From assembly GCA_021287185.1 (NCBI GenBank), contig JAJTAZ010000004.1:1-55526 (forward strand): DNA of 55,526 bases, given 5' to 3'. Both the position numbers and the translations under genes were made by a program. The first letter of the stretch is position 1. The number at the start of each line of letters is the position of its first letter. The DNA comes from Burkholderiales bacterium. GTDB lineage: Bacteria; Pseudomonadota; Gammaproteobacteria; Burkholderiales; Burkholderiaceae. Shown here in pieces: positions 1 through 8,133 of the stretch. A model generated the notes under the pieces. That model was not told where the DNA came from. It did no database searches and worked only from the letters and a program-made list of their open reading frames with translations.

Positions 1-270
1 CGCCACCACCACGATGTATTGCAAACAGTTGGGCATCATGACCGCCACACGATCAGATTTTTGTAAACCCAGTTGCTGTAACCACGCACCGATGTGCTCG
101 GACATTTGCTTGGTTTGCGCATAGGTTAAGGTTTTATCCATGCTCATTGCCAAGGTACGCGAGCCAAAACGCTCAAACGCGTCGTCATATAAGGCAGCAA
201 TAGAAGAAAATTGATTGGGATTGATTTCAGCAGGAATTTCACCATACTGACTGAGCCAAGATTTATGCAT
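1..270 (-). CDS. fadD: Long-chain fatty acid-CoA ligase, N-terminal part (runs off window)
   Basis: Reading the minus strand from the ATG at 270 gives 90 residues beginning MHKSWLSQYGEIPAEINPNQ, with no stop before the window edge. The order of conserved segments (PAEINP, then a Y-DD-AFERFG stretch, LTYAQT, GAWLQQLGLQKSDRVAVMMPN) is that of the N-terminal domain of FadD-type acyl-CoA synthetases. These enzymes activate long-chain fatty acids with ATP and CoA at the inner membrane for beta-oxidation. The AMP-binding and C-terminal domains lie outside, so intactness and substrate length cannot be judged. Other AMP-forming ligases share this fold, but the PAEINP opening favours FadD. A palindrome about 40 bp upstream may be its operator. 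Confidence 0.85.
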   Translation of the reverse strand, partial: MHKSWLSQYGEIPAEINPNQFSSIAALYDDAFERFGSRTLAMSMDKTLTYAQTKQMSEHIGAWLQQLGLQKSDRVAVMMPNCLQYIVVVA

Positions 271-311
271 TTGCGTTGTTCCTATTGTGTGTTTATTGAT
301 TTAATTATTTA

Positions 312-326
312 TTGTGCATTGCACAA
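312..326. promoter_or_regulatory. 15-bp palindrome upstream of fadD, candidate operator
   Basis: TTGTGCA-T-TGCACAA is a perfect 7-bp inverted repeat around one base, 42 bp before the fadD start. Palindromes of this size are typical dimeric repressor sites, and the TGC-N3-GCA core resembles sites described for PhaR-type regulators of polyhydroxyalkanoate genes. A TetR-type fatty-acid regulator is equally possible. The rest of the 313-bp interval 271-583 is A+T-rich and shows no gene. Confidence 0.35.
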
Positions 327-473
327 CACTTTCAAAATATAGCATTTTTCTGGTCACAATGGTGGATTTTTGTTTTTTATCGTGTGAAATAAGTGCTTTT
401 TTCAGTCATTTATCATCATTTAAATACAATAAATCACATCATGAAATTATTGCGAAAACACGATTAAAAGCCC

Positions 474-501
474 TTGCAATCTGCTTGAATGGTGCTATTC
501 T
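474..501 (+). promoter_or_regulatory. Candidate sigma-70 promoter of hpf
   Basis: TTGCAA (474-479), 16 bp, then TATTCT (496-501). This puts transcription start near 508, about 75 bp before the hpf ATG. It is a fair but not perfect match. Confidence 0.35.
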
Positions 502-583
502 ATATCCAAGGGCGAGGTTTATCGCAAATGCTTTTTCAACACTGCAACCGATAAAGGGTTTGCAGATATCACGGAGGTTCAAT

Positions 584-901
584 ATGAACATACAACTCAC
601 TGGTCACCATGTCGAAGTCACTCCCGCTCTGCGTGAACACCTCGTTGAGAAATTGGAACGGGTCAAACACCATTTCGATCAAGCCGTTGAGGTAAAGGCT
701 ATTTTTTCAGTTGAAAAAAATCTACAAACCGCTTCTCTAAACCTGCGTTCAAGCGGGCACGATTTTCACGCCGAAGACTCACAAGAGAACCTCTACGCGG
801 CCATCGATTTGGCGGTGGACAAATTGGACAAACAGGTAATCAAACACAAGAAAAAACTCAATGATGTGTCCCACGACACCGCCAAACGCGCCACTGCTTA
901 A
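584..901 (+). CDS. hpf: Ribosome hibernation promoting factor, short type
   Basis: The 105-residue protein starts MNIQLTGHHVEVTPALREHL and has the HPF/YfiA beta-alpha-beta-beta-beta-alpha pattern, ending in a Lys-rich helix (KLDKQVIKHKKKL). Short HPF proteins bind the 30S decoding region and help form inactive 100S ribosome dimers in stationary phase. The frame is open upstream to 314, but that part has no family resemblance. The ATG at 584 has a clear AGGAGG-like site (GGAGG, 573-577) and the right N-terminus, so it is the start. In many proteobacteria hpf lies beside rpoN and ptsN; here it stands alone, with its own terminator. Confidence 0.92.
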   Translation: MNIQLTGHHVEVTPALREHLVEKLERVKHHFDQAVEVKAIFSVEKNLQTASLNLRSSGHDFHAEDSQENLYAAIDLAVDKLDKQVIKHKKKLNDVSHDTAKRATA

Positions 902-925
902 TTTTGTTTCAATTTGAGCAAATCA

Positions 926-952
926 AGCCTTGCATCCGTGCAAGGCTTTTTG
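926..952 (+). terminator. Rho-independent terminator after hpf
   Basis: A perfect 9-bp stem, AGCCTTGCA (926-934) with TGCAAGGCT (939-947), is followed by TTTTTG. Confidence 0.85.
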
Positions 953-1068
953 TTGTGCAAACGAAGTCTCTCACTCCACTTGGTGACGGTGATGCACCGA
1001 GATATTCAAACACACACAGCGTTTTTTGACTAAAATACCCCAAGCGTCAAAACACTTAAAGGATGACC

Positions 1069-2628
1069 ATGAATCCCACCCAAACGGCCGCATGGGCAAC
1101 GCTCAATGCCCACAAAAAAAACCTCGCCGCATTGAGTTTAGAACAACTGCGTCAAGCCGATGGCTCCCGCTCTGAGCGCTATAAAATCTGCGCCTGTCAC
1201 ATCGAATTGGATTATGCACGCCACCATATCACGGATGAGACCTTGGTGTTGTTTGAGCAGTTGTTGAATGAACAAGGTTGGCGTGCGTGGCAAAAGAAAA
1301 TGTTCTCAGGCGAGCCCATTAACACCTCTGAAAATCGCTCAGTCTTGCATGTGGCATTGCGCGACTCATACAAAGGCGCAGACAGCCATATTTCACAAGA
1401 AGTAGCTCAAACGCAAGCACGCTTTTTTGCATTCGCCGAAGCGGTGCGCCACGGCGAAATCAAAGGACACAGCGAACAGATTATCACCGATGTGGTCAAC
1501 CTTGGCATTGGCGGTTCGGACTTGGGGCCACGCCTGATTTGCCAGGCTCTGGCAGACATGTCGGCTCAACCACGCGTGCATTTTGTCGCCAATATTGACC
1601 CCATAGAACTGTCACGTACCTTGAACTCACTTGACCCTGAGCGTACTTTGTTCATTCTCTCGTCAAAAAGTTTCTCCACCATGGAAACGCAGGTCAATGC
1701 GCAAGCAGCACATGCTTGGTTGTGCGCGCACTATCGGGTCGAACCCGACGATGCCATTGGCCTTGCCATCAAACAGACGCATTTTTGCGCCACTTCAAAC
1801 AATGTCCAAGCCGCCAGTGCATGGGGTATTCCAACGGAACGTTGTTACACTTTGCCCGAGTGGGTTGGTGGACGCTTTTCTTTGTGGTCAGCGATTGGCT
1901 TGTCGATTGCCATTGCACTTGGCATCGAACAATTCAAACAGTTGCTCGCAGGCGCACACGAGATGGACGAACACTTTCTCAGCACACCATTTACCAACAA
2001 TATGCCCGCCATGCTCGCCATGCTCGGTGTGTGGTACGGCAATTTTCATGGCACACAAGTGCATGGCGTCATCAGCTATGCCGAACGCTTGCGCTACTTT
2101 GCCGACTACTTGCAGCAACTCGAAATGGAATCCAACGGCAAATCCATCGACAAACAGGGTGAATTGATTGACTACCCCACCGCGCCTGTGCTGTTTGGCG
2201 GATTGGGCACTGTCACGCAGCACAGTTTTTTTCAATTGCTACATCAAGGACGTGTACGTGTTCCCTTAGACATCATCAGCGTTGAACCCGACACAACCCC
2301 TGCATACACGGACGATACCCGCACACAAGACCTGCTGTTGTTCGCACAAGCACAATCGGATGCATTGGCTTACGGCATCAACGCTCTGCCTGAGACCTTG
2401 CGCGTTGAGTGGCAAAGCAAACCCACGTACAGCCATTTCCCTGCCAATCAACCCAATTCACGCATACATTTGAGCACATTCAATGCCCATACCTTGGGTG
2501 CGCTGATTGCGCTGTATGAACACAAAACCTTTTTGCAAGGCGTGATATGGAACATCAACAGTTTTGATCAATGGGGCGTCGAATTGGGTAAGGTCATGTT
2601 TGGTGCCATGAAAAAACAATCTGCCTAA
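1069..2628 (+). CDS. pgi: Glucose-6-phosphate isomerase
   Basis: Interconverts glucose-6-phosphate and fructose-6-phosphate in glycolysis and gluconeogenesis. The 519-residue protein has the phosphate-binding GIGGSDLGPRL segment, the SKSFSTMETQ loop, GRFSLWSAIGL, and the family signature near the C-terminus (NINSFDQWGVELGK) with its catalytic Lys. Length fits the short Pgi class (about 520-550). Two in-frame ATGs lie at 1063 and 1069. The AAGGA of the ribosome site ends at 1062, so 1069 has normal spacing and is preferred. It is monocistronic, with tRNA-Leu following. Confidence 0.95.
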   Translation: MNPTQTAAWATLNAHKKNLAALSLEQLRQADGSRSERYKICACHIELDYARHHITDETLVLFEQLLNEQGWRAWQKKMFSGEPINTSENRSVLHVALRDSYKGADSHISQEVAQTQARFFAFAEAVRHGEIKGHSEQIITDVVNLGIGGSDLGPRLICQALADMSAQPRVHFVANIDPIELSRTLNSLDPERTLFILSSKSFSTMETQVNAQAAHAWLCAHYRVEPDDAIGLAIKQTHFCATSNNVQAASAWGIPTERCYTLPEWVGGRFSLWSAIGLSIAIALGIEQFKQLLAGAHEMDEHFLSTPFTNNMPAMLAMLGVWYGNFHGTQVHGVISYAERLRYFADYLQQLEMESNGKSIDKQGELIDYPTAPVLFGGLGTVTQHSFFQLLHQGRVRVPLDIISVEPDTTPAYTDDTRTQDLLLFAQAQSDALAYGINALPETLRVEWQSKPTYSHFPANQPNSRIHLSTFNAHTLGALIALYEHKTFLQGVIWNINSFDQWGVELGKVMFGAMKKQSA

Positions 2629-2635
2629 AAAACAC

Positions 2636-2664
2636 TTGCAAAACTCTGGCAAAATATGGATAAT
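2636..2664 (+). promoter_or_regulatory. Sigma-70 promoter of tRNA-Leu
   Basis: TTGCAA (2636-2641), exactly 17 bp, then GATAAT (2659-2664). This predicts transcription start just before the tRNA 5' end at 2676. Confidence 0.7.
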
Positions 2665-2675
2665 GTCGTTCTCAC

Positions 2676-2760
2676 GCCGAGGTGGTGGAATTGGTAGACG
2701 CGCCGGACTCAAAATCCGGTTCCGAAAGGAGTGGGGGTTCGATTCCCCCCCTCGGCACCA
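2676..2760 (+). tRNA. tRNA-Leu, anticodon CAA
   Basis: The acceptor stem GCCGAGG (2676-2682) pairs with CCTCGGC (2750-2756), followed by discriminator A and an encoded CCA. The anticodon stem CCGGA/TCCGG encloses CTCAAAA, giving anticodon CAA (2710-2712), which reads UUG. The T arm is GGGGG-TTCGATT-CCCCC. At 85 nt it has the long variable arm of class II tRNAs, as expected for Leu. The coding regions here use TTG heavily for Leu. Confidence 0.97.
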
Positions 2761-2768
2761 AGAAATTA

Positions 2769-2798
2769 AAATCCCAGTCAAACGACTGGGATTTTTTT
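2769..2798 (+). terminator. Rho-independent terminator of tRNA-Leu
   Basis: An 11-bp stem, AAATCCCAGTC (2769-2779) with GACTGGGATTT (2784-2794), runs into a seven-T tract. Confidence 0.9.
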
Positions 2799-2903
2799 AT
2801 TGCCTATACACTCACGGGCATCACAACTCGGTTGCGCAATCATACTAAAACACGCTTTCTCCTTGAAAAATTGCAGGGATGAGCACCCCATCAATGGTGG
2901 GTT

Positions 2904-2932
2904 TTGACCGACTATGCGAAGGGTGATACAAT
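2904..2932 (+). promoter_or_regulatory. Sigma-70 promoter upstream of the DUF2946-like gene
   Basis: TTGACC (2904-2909), 17 bp, then TACAAT (2927-2932) is near consensus. It overlaps the alternative TTG start of the following frame, which argues that translation begins further down, at 2961. Confidence 0.65.
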
Positions 2933-2960
2933 CAAACCACGTATTAAAACTTTACTTGCT

Positions 2961-3398
2961 ATGTATATCAACCAACGCCTCCAGAGAAAAGTTGCCACAG
3001 GATTGATGATCCTGTTTTTGGCGTTTGCTTTGGTTCCGATATACCTCATCATGGCAAAATTTGCCACAGGCGGTCATTACGCGCAGTTGTGTACAGCAAC
3101 GGGCATGCAAACTGTTTGGGTGGTGGATGAACCAGAAGCCACCAGCATCCAGTCAAATGCAACTGCTCAATCAAGTGGGCAAGCCTCCGACGGTCGTTTG
3201 ATGAACCCATTTGGCTGTTGCGAGTTCTGCTGGACGAGCGTTCTAGCGGCCACTGTTTTACCATTTCTGGTGGTGTTCTTTGCAGGCGACGCACACGCGC
3301 GCTTTGCCGTACCCACCTATCAAGAACCAAGTGTTCATTCCTATCTCAGGCGTTGGCATGTCAGCCCTCGCGCCCCTCCTTACTTATTTTCAATTTAA
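2961..3398 (+). CDS. Small membrane protein, DUF2946-like
   Basis: 145 residues from the ATG at 2961. There is an N-terminal membrane segment (LMILFLAFALVPIYLIMA), a QLCTATGMQTVWV motif, a short linker, then FGCCEFCWTSV followed by a second hydrophobic segment. The pattern hydrophobic helix - LC-x-x-x-G - CxFC - hydrophobic helix matches DUF2946 proteins, which are often linked to copper handling or TonB-type uptake; their function is not established. No strong ribosome site precedes the ATG. The frame is open back to a TTG at 2904, but that codon lies inside the predicted promoter. The family call is by pattern only. Confidence 0.55.
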   Translation: MYINQRLQRKVATGLMILFLAFALVPIYLIMAKFATGGHYAQLCTATGMQTVWVVDEPEATSIQSNATAQSSGQASDGRLMNPFGCCEFCWTSVLAATVLPFLVVFFAGDAHARFAVPTYQEPSVHSYLRRWHVSPRAPPYLFSI

Positions 3399-3487
3399 TC
3401 GTTTGATTCATTGTCTGTGTGATTCGGACTGTGCACCACAGCGCACACGCCGCGACAATGTTGTGAAAATTTTTTAGGAGTTTCATC

Positions 3488-3967
3488 ATGAAATTAACCA
3501 CCAGAGGACGTCATGCCGTAACCGCTCTGTTAGAAATAGCAAGGTACGGTGGGCAAATCCCCATCTCATTGGCAAGCATTTCAGAGCGTCAAAATTTATC
3601 CCTATCGTATTTAGAAGTTTTATTCAGTCAATTGCGCAGCGGTCATTTGGTCAAAAGCCATCGAGGCCCCGGTGGTGGTTATGTATTGGTACACACACCC
3701 AACACCACCACCATCGCTCAAATTGTTGCCGTAGTGGATAAACCCAAACGCAGCACCTCGCACCATTTAATCCTTGACGACGACCATTGCTTTGATCATT
3801 TTTTAGAAACCTATTTGTGGGATGAGTTGAGCGAAAAAATGTATGAATACCTTGAGCAAATCAGCTTAAGCGATTTACTGCACAAGAAACAATTGGTCGA
3901 GAAAGTGCAAAAACGCGCCGCCTATGTCACCTCGCCCATAGGTAGGGTAATGAATATGGTTGCTTGA
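3488..3967 (+). CDS. Rrf2-family (IscR-like) regulator with altered cluster ligands
   Basis: 159 residues. The winged-helix N-terminus (MKLTTRGRHAVTALLEIA, ISERQNLSLSYLE, SHRGPGGGYVL) is very close to IscR, the [2Fe-2S] repressor of iron-sulfur assembly genes. IscR binds its cluster with Cys92, Cys98, Cys104 and His107. Here only the last pair survives (C101 and H104 in HCFDH). The region that should hold the first two Cys reads STSHHLILDDDH. The protein may be cluster-free or use His ligands. It has a good ribosome site (TAGGAG). No isc genes follow, and the gene points towards cydPABX after a hairpin. Its targets are unknown. Confidence 0.8.
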   Translation: MKLTTRGRHAVTALLEIARYGGQIPISLASISERQNLSLSYLEVLFSQLRSGHLVKSHRGPGGGYVLVHTPNTTTIAQIVAVVDKPKRSTSHHLILDDDHCFDHFLETYLWDELSEKMYEYLEQISLSDLLHKKQLVEKVQKRAAYVTSPIGRVMNMVA

Positions 3968-4034
3968 GTTAAAATTGAGCCCCATTTCTCAAGGGGTATT
4001 CTCATGCAACAATTTTATATTCAGTTGCCCTCAA

Positions 4035-4065
4035 AAACAGCCGCGACACGAATGCCGCGGCTGTT
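4035..4065 (+). terminator. Hairpin after the Rrf2-family gene
   Basis: An 11-bp perfect stem, AAACAGCCGCG (4035-4045) with CGCGGCTGTTT (4055-4065), is followed by GATTTTA. It is a probable terminator with a weak T tract. Confidence 0.6.
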
Positions 4066-4354
4066 TGATTTTATGCCAGTATGGTTTGTCCAATCCAAAC
4101 ATACCTCTTCTACCCACAATAACCTTATATTTTATACGTTTTTGAAATTACGATACACTTGTCGTCATTGACAACAGTGGCAATTTAAATCTTATTCAAT
4201 TAAAGCGTTTTATGGGTTTGTTATTTTGGGTGAACTTTTAAAAGTCATATAACCACATGATAATAATGGTTTTTTTATGGTGAGTTATTCTTCTTGCCTT
4301 TCATGTGTTATTTATGAGAATTACAAATAAACTTATAATTTTTAATTTAATAAG

Positions 4355-4363
4355 TGGTATGAT
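4355..4363 (+). promoter_or_regulatory. Extended -10 promoter candidate for the cyd operon
   Basis: TG-G-TATGAT is an extended -10 element 55 bp before cydP, with no clear -35. The whole interval 3968-4417 is strongly A+T-rich. Apart from this and the 4035 hairpin I see no gene in it. I looked for an FNR site (TTGAT-N4-ATCAA) and did not find a convincing one. Confidence 0.4.
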
Positions 4364-4417
4364 TTCAATATTATTCCGACTATATTTGTCAACTATTGTG
4401 ATGATTTGAGCAAGACA

Positions 4418-4645
4418 ATGATGCATTTTATTCGTAAAAAACCCTTTTCCAGAGACCAACTTTTGAGCTGGCACTTGCTATTGCTGGTGTTCATCAAGGT
4501 CGTTGTTTTGTACGGGCTGTGGTTTGCATTCATCAAACCCAACAAGGTGAAAGTAGATGTATCGGATGTGCAACGTATTTATCAAGGAGGGGCATCAATC
4601 CCCTCAGAAAATCAGTTTAATCAAAACCAAAGGAGTCAACCATGA
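4418..4645 (+). CDS. cydP: Cytochrome bd small subunit CydP
   Basis: 75 residues with one transmembrane helix ([21 protein letters not shown]), a positively charged N-terminus (RKKPFSRDQ), and a polar tail beginning [11 protein letters not shown]. This is the layout of CydP, a small protein encoded just before cydA in many proteobacteria and assigned to cytochrome bd oxidase. The stop overlaps the cydA start (ATGA), so translation is coupled. The frame extends upstream to a TTG at 4406, but the ATG at 4418 has GAG at 8 bp and fits better; 4421 is also possible. Function in the complex is inferred from position and family. Confidence 0.7.
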   Translation: MMHFIRKKPFSRDQLLSWHLLLLVFIKVVVLYGLWFAFIKPNKVKVDVSDVQRIYQGGASIPSENQFNQNQRSQP

Positions 4646-6177
4646 TTGATGCAGGCGCAGTGGATGCGGCGCGGTTACAGTTTGCTGTGACTGCGTTATA
4701 CCACTTCATATTTGTTCCCTTGACCTTGGGTCTATCGTTCATTTTGGTGGCGATGGAGTTGACCTATGTGATGTCAGGCAAACAGATTTACAAAGACATG
4801 ACCAAATTTTGGGGCAAATTGTTTGGGATTAACTTTGCCCTTGGCGTAACCACGGGAATTACCATGGAGTTTCAGTTCGGTACGAACTGGGCTTATTACT
4901 CTCATTACGTGGGCGATATTTTTGGTGCGCCGCTGGCGATTGAAGGGTTGATGGCGTTTTTCCTTGAATCAACCATGATCGGCCTGTTCTTTTTTGGTTG
5001 GGATCGACTGAGTAAAGGTAAGCATTTGCTGGTGACCGCATTATTGGCTTTGGCCAGTAATTTATCGGCAGTATTAATTTTGATTGCCAATGGTTGGATG
5101 CAATACCCTGTGGGTTCGGAATTTAATCCTGTCACCATGCGCATGGAGTTAACCAGTTTTTCTGAAATCCTATTCAATGTTGTGGCGCAGGATAAATTCG
5201 TCCACACTGTATCGGCAGGTTATGTCACAGGTTCCGTGTTTGTGATGGGGATTTCGGCGTGGTATTTGCTCAAAGGCAAACACATTGAGTTTGCCAAACG
5301 TTCCATTCGCATTGCCTCAGCCTTCGGTTTGGCATCGGCTTTGTCTGTGGTCATTTTGGGCGATGAGTCGGGTTATGCAGTCGGCGAGCATCAGCAAGCC
5401 AAACTTGCCGCGATGGAAGGCATGTGGGAAACCGAGCCTGCACCTGCGGGATTTAACTTGATTGCCTTTCCCAATGAAGCCGAGCAAAAGAATGATTTTG
5501 CCATTCATATCCCGTATGCCATGGGGCTGATTGCCACTCGCTCGACAGATACGGTTTTACCTGGCATCAAAGACATTCGTGAGAAAAACGCCGTCCGCGT
5601 TGAAAACGGTATTAAAGGCGTTTTGGCTTTAGAAAAAATGAAGCAAGACCCAAGTGACGCGCAAGCCAAATCCATCATGCTGGAACACCAAAAAGACTTA
5701 GGTTATGGTCTATTGGCGAAAAAATACAGCGCGGATTTGAACCAAGTCACACCAGAACAGATTAAACAAGCCGCACACGATACCGTTCCACAAGTTGCGC
5801 CGTTGTTCTGGACATTCCGCGTGATGGTGTTGCTCGGCTTTACGTACATCGCGTTCTTTATCTATGCATTTTGGGCTTCAGGCAATAACGTGATTCACGA
5901 GAAAAAACGTTTCTTGCGCTTTGCTTTGTGGTTGTTGCCAACGCCATGGATTGCCACCAGTTTCGGTTGGTTTGTCGCTGAATACGGTCGCCAACCTTGG
6001 ACGGTCACAGGCATATTGCCCACCCATTTGTCGGCATCCAGTGTGTCGGCAGGTGAAGTTTGGGCATCGTTGGCAGGATTTGTTTTGTTCTACACAGGTT
6101 TGCTGATTGTTGAGTTGTACTTGATGTTCAAATACGCACGACTCGGGCCAACGGTGTTGACCGAGCAAGTACATTAA
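4642..6177 (+). CDS. cydA: Cytochrome bd ubiquinol oxidase subunit I
   Basis: 511 residues. CydA carries haems b558, b595 and d and oxidises quinol while reducing O2 to water in the inner membrane. Visible landmarks are the N-terminal haem ligand His21 (ALYHFIF), [14 protein letters not shown] with the b558 His, the [26 protein letters not shown] quinol segment, a long periplasmic Q-loop (about residues 255-385) and the invariant GRQPWT motif. Length and Q-loop are those of the E. coli-like long-loop class. The start overlaps cydP by 4 bp, and AGGAG lies just upstream. cydB follows after 27 bp. No cydDC is present in the window. Confidence 0.97.
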   Translation: MIDAGAVDAARLQFAVTALYHFIFVPLTLGLSFILVAMELTYVMSGKQIYKDMTKFWGKLFGINFALGVTTGITMEFQFGTNWAYYSHYVGDIFGAPLAIEGLMAFFLESTMIGLFFFGWDRLSKGKHLLVTALLALASNLSAVLILIANGWMQYPVGSEFNPVTMRMELTSFSEILFNVVAQDKFVHTVSAGYVTGSVFVMGISAWYLLKGKHIEFAKRSIRIASAFGLASALSVVILGDESGYAVGEHQQAKLAAMEGMWETEPAPAGFNLIAFPNEAEQKNDFAIHIPYAMGLIATRSTDTVLPGIKDIREKNAVRVENGIKGVLALEKMKQDPSDAQAKSIMLEHQKDLGYGLLAKKYSADLNQVTPEQIKQAAHDTVPQVAPLFWTFRVMVLLGFTYIAFFIYAFWASGNNVIHEKKRFLRFALWLLPTPWIATSFGWFVAEYGRQPWTVTGILPTHLSASSVSAGEVWASLAGFVLFYTGLLIVELYLMFKYARLGPTVLTEQVH

Positions 6178-6204
6178 ACCCACTGAATTTAAAAGAGGCC
6201 GATT

Positions 6205-7341
6205 ATGTTTGATTATATGACTTTAAAAGTAATTTGGTGGGTACTGATTGGCGTGCTGCTCATCGGATTTGCCATCATGGATGGACACGACATGGGTGTG
6301 GGTACGCTCCTACCGTTTGTGGGTAAAACCGATGTGGAACGCCGCGTGGTCATCAACACCATTGCGCCACACTGGGATGGCAATCAGGTGTGGTTCATCA
6401 CTGCGGGCGGTGCGATATTTGCGGCCTGGCCGTTTGTGTATGCGATTGCTTTTTCGGGTTTGTATTGGGCGATGCTCTTACTTTTAGCAGCGTTGTTTTT
6501 CCGTCCCGTCGGCTTTGAGTACCGCTCGAAAATCAACAGCCCGAAATGGCGCAACAATTGGGATTGGTTGATTTTTGTCGGTAGTAGTGTGCCTGCCTTA
6601 TTGTTCGGCGTGGCGTTTGGCAACCTGTTTCTCGGTGTGCCATTTAAAATTGATGAGACCATGCGCTCGTTTTACACAGGCAACTTCTTCCAACTCTTGC
6701 ACCCGTTTGCTTTGTTGGTGGGTGTGGTGAGTTTGACTTTGTTGATGCTCCAAGGCGGTTCATACCTCGCCCATCGCACCGAGGGGGTGTTGCAGACGCG
6801 CGTGAAGAAAATCAATCAAATTGCAGGTGCCATTAATATTGTGTGTTTTACTGTGGCAGGTCTGTGGCTCACACAGATGAACGGCCTGAGTGTGGTGAAC
6901 ATGGCAGATCCGAATTTATCAATGAATCCATTGATGAAAGAGGTCGCTGTGGTTTCTGGTGGATGGTTGACCAATTACTTCGCTCATCCAATTTTATGGA
7001 TATTCCCTGCTTTGGTTTATGTGGGCGTGTTGCTGACCTTGATTTTGCAAAGCAAGCACCGCACATTGACAGGATTTGTGGTCATGTCGTTGGCAGTACT
7101 CGGCACGATTATGACCGCAGGGGTGGCACTGTTTCCATTCGTCATGCCTTCGTCTGAAAATCCAGCGATGAGCCTGACGCTGTGGGATGTGGCTTCAAGC
7201 AAATACACATTGAATGTAATGCTGTGGGTGGTGATTATTTTCGTGCCCCTCATCCTGACTTATACATCATGGGCCTATCGTGTGATGCGCGGCAAGGTCA
7301 CGGTTGAGTACGTGCAGGCCAATGACAAAGCGTTGTACTAA
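6205..7341 (+). CDS. cydB: Cytochrome bd ubiquinol oxidase subunit II
   Basis: 378 residues with about eight or nine hydrophobic helices. It opens MFDYMTLKVIWWVLIGVLLIGFAIMDGHDMGVG, with the conserved G-x-x-DGxDxGVG motif, and has the HWDGNQVWFI and FRPVGFEYRSK segments of CydB. It forms the scaffold partner of CydA. The ribosome site AGAGG is at 6193-6199. cydX begins 18 bp after its stop, so cydP-A-B-X form one transcription unit. Confidence 0.97.
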   Translation: MFDYMTLKVIWWVLIGVLLIGFAIMDGHDMGVGTLLPFVGKTDVERRVVINTIAPHWDGNQVWFITAGGAIFAAWPFVYAIAFSGLYWAMLLLLAALFFRPVGFEYRSKINSPKWRNNWDWLIFVGSSVPALLFGVAFGNLFLGVPFKIDETMRSFYTGNFFQLLHPFALLVGVVSLTLLMLQGGSYLAHRTEGVLQTRVKKINQIAGAINIVCFTVAGLWLTQMNGLSVVNMADPNLSMNPLMKEVAVVSGGWLTNYFAHPILWIFPALVYVGVLLTLILQSKHRTLTGFVVMSLAVLGTIMTAGVALFPFVMPSSENPAMSLTLWDVASSKYTLNVMLWVVIIFVPLILTYTSWAYRVMRGKVTVEYVQANDKALY

Positions 7342-7359
7342 TTTTATCAAGGAGTCGTT

Positions 7360-7464
7360 ATGTGGTATTTCACTTGGATATTGGGCGTGGCATTTGCCGT
7401 CATGTTCGCAGCAGGTTGTGGTCTGTGGTTTGAAAACCAAGAAACCAATGATTCAAAAGAATAA
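7360..7464 (+). CDS. cydX: Cytochrome bd small subunit CydX
   Basis: A 34-codon gene beginning MWYFTWILGVAFAVMFAAG, directly after cydB with the ribosome site AAGGAG at 7349-7354. E. coli CydX (37 aa) also begins MWYF-WILG. It is a single transmembrane helix bound to CydAB that stabilises the haems. The acidic tail (ENQETNDSKE) is typical. Confidence 0.93.
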   Translation: MWYFTWILGVAFAVMFAAGCGLWFENQETNDSKE

Positions 7465-7482
7465 CTGAGATCAAACCCCATT

Positions 7483-7509
7483 CGCACAAGTATCGTGGAT
7501 GCTTGTGCG
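7483..7509 (+). terminator. Hairpin terminator after cydX
   Basis: An 8-bp stem, CGCACAAG (7483-7490) with CTTGTGCG (7502-7509), is followed by CTGTTTCATTTG. It marks the end of the cyd operon. Confidence 0.55.
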
Positions 7510-7544
7510 CTGTTTCATTTGTAATCATTGAAAAGGAGTTCGTA

Positions 7545-7961
7545 ATGAATAAATTGTTTTTGGTGTTGACTTTAATGATAGGAGCTGGTTTGGCTCAAGC
7601 ACGCGATGTCTCTGAATTATCAGATCCGATCGTAGCGCATGTGGGGGTGGTTGCAAAAAATGCGGATGCGCTCGCATTGACCGACACGCAAAGATCCGAA
7701 CTCAAAGTATGGAAAGCCACGGCTCAACCCAAGCGTGAGGCCTTGGAAGATAAGGTCGTCGCCGCGCGAGCACAGTTGCGTGAAATGATTAACGTAGGCG
7801 CACCAAAAGCCAAACGGGTACAACTGGCGCACAAAATTGGTCAGATGGAAACCCAACTGATAATGCTGCGCTCCAACTGCACCGACCATTGGCGAAAAGT
7901 ACTCTCGACAGAACAATTTACCAAATTAATCGCAATAACCCAAGCTGCCAAAGTCAAATAA
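7545..7961 (+). CDS. Periplasmic Spy/CpxP-like protein
   Basis: 138 residues from the ATG at 7545, which follows an AAAGGAG site. A signal peptide (about residues 1-19, cleavage after GLAQA) precedes a highly charged helical protein. The segments LALTDTQRSELKVWKATAQPKREALEDKV and LSTEQFTKLIAI resemble the two LTxxQ repeats of Spy/CpxP, periplasmic chaperone-like stress proteins. One Cys (SNCTDHW) is unusual for the family. It lies between the cyd operon and a DUF2202 gene and probably responds to envelope or metal stress. The family call rests on composition and the LTxxQ-like repeats. Confidence 0.6.
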   Translation: MNKLFLVLTLMIGAGLAQARDVSELSDPIVAHVGVVAKNADALALTDTQRSELKVWKATAQPKREALEDKVVAARAQLREMINVGAPKAKRVQLAHKIGQMETQLIMLRSNCTDHWRKVLSTEQFTKLIAITQAAKVK

Positions 7962-8133
7962 AATGGATGTGAGCGAATAGTCGAATGCAATAACAATATG
8001 ATTGTGTTTGATTGTTCATGAAATTTTCAGTTTATACAGACTTTACAATATTTAATATTACAGAAATAATTTGGCAACACGTTGCGCGCACCATGAAATG
8101 GCAATTTTGCAAGCAACGATTTAAGGAGATGCC

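Noticed and set aside
314-583. N-terminal extension of hpf
   Set aside because: The frame is open for 90 more codons, but the product is unlike any HPF and the ATG at 584 has the ribosome site and the family N-terminus.
2904-2960. TTG start of the DUF2946-like protein at 2904
   Set aside because: The codon lies within the -35 hexamer of a near-consensus promoter, so the transcript would start after it.
4141-4405. FNR/ANR or ArcA-type site before the cyd operon
   Set aside because: No TTGAT-N4-ATCAA-like sequence is present; the A+T richness alone is not evidence.
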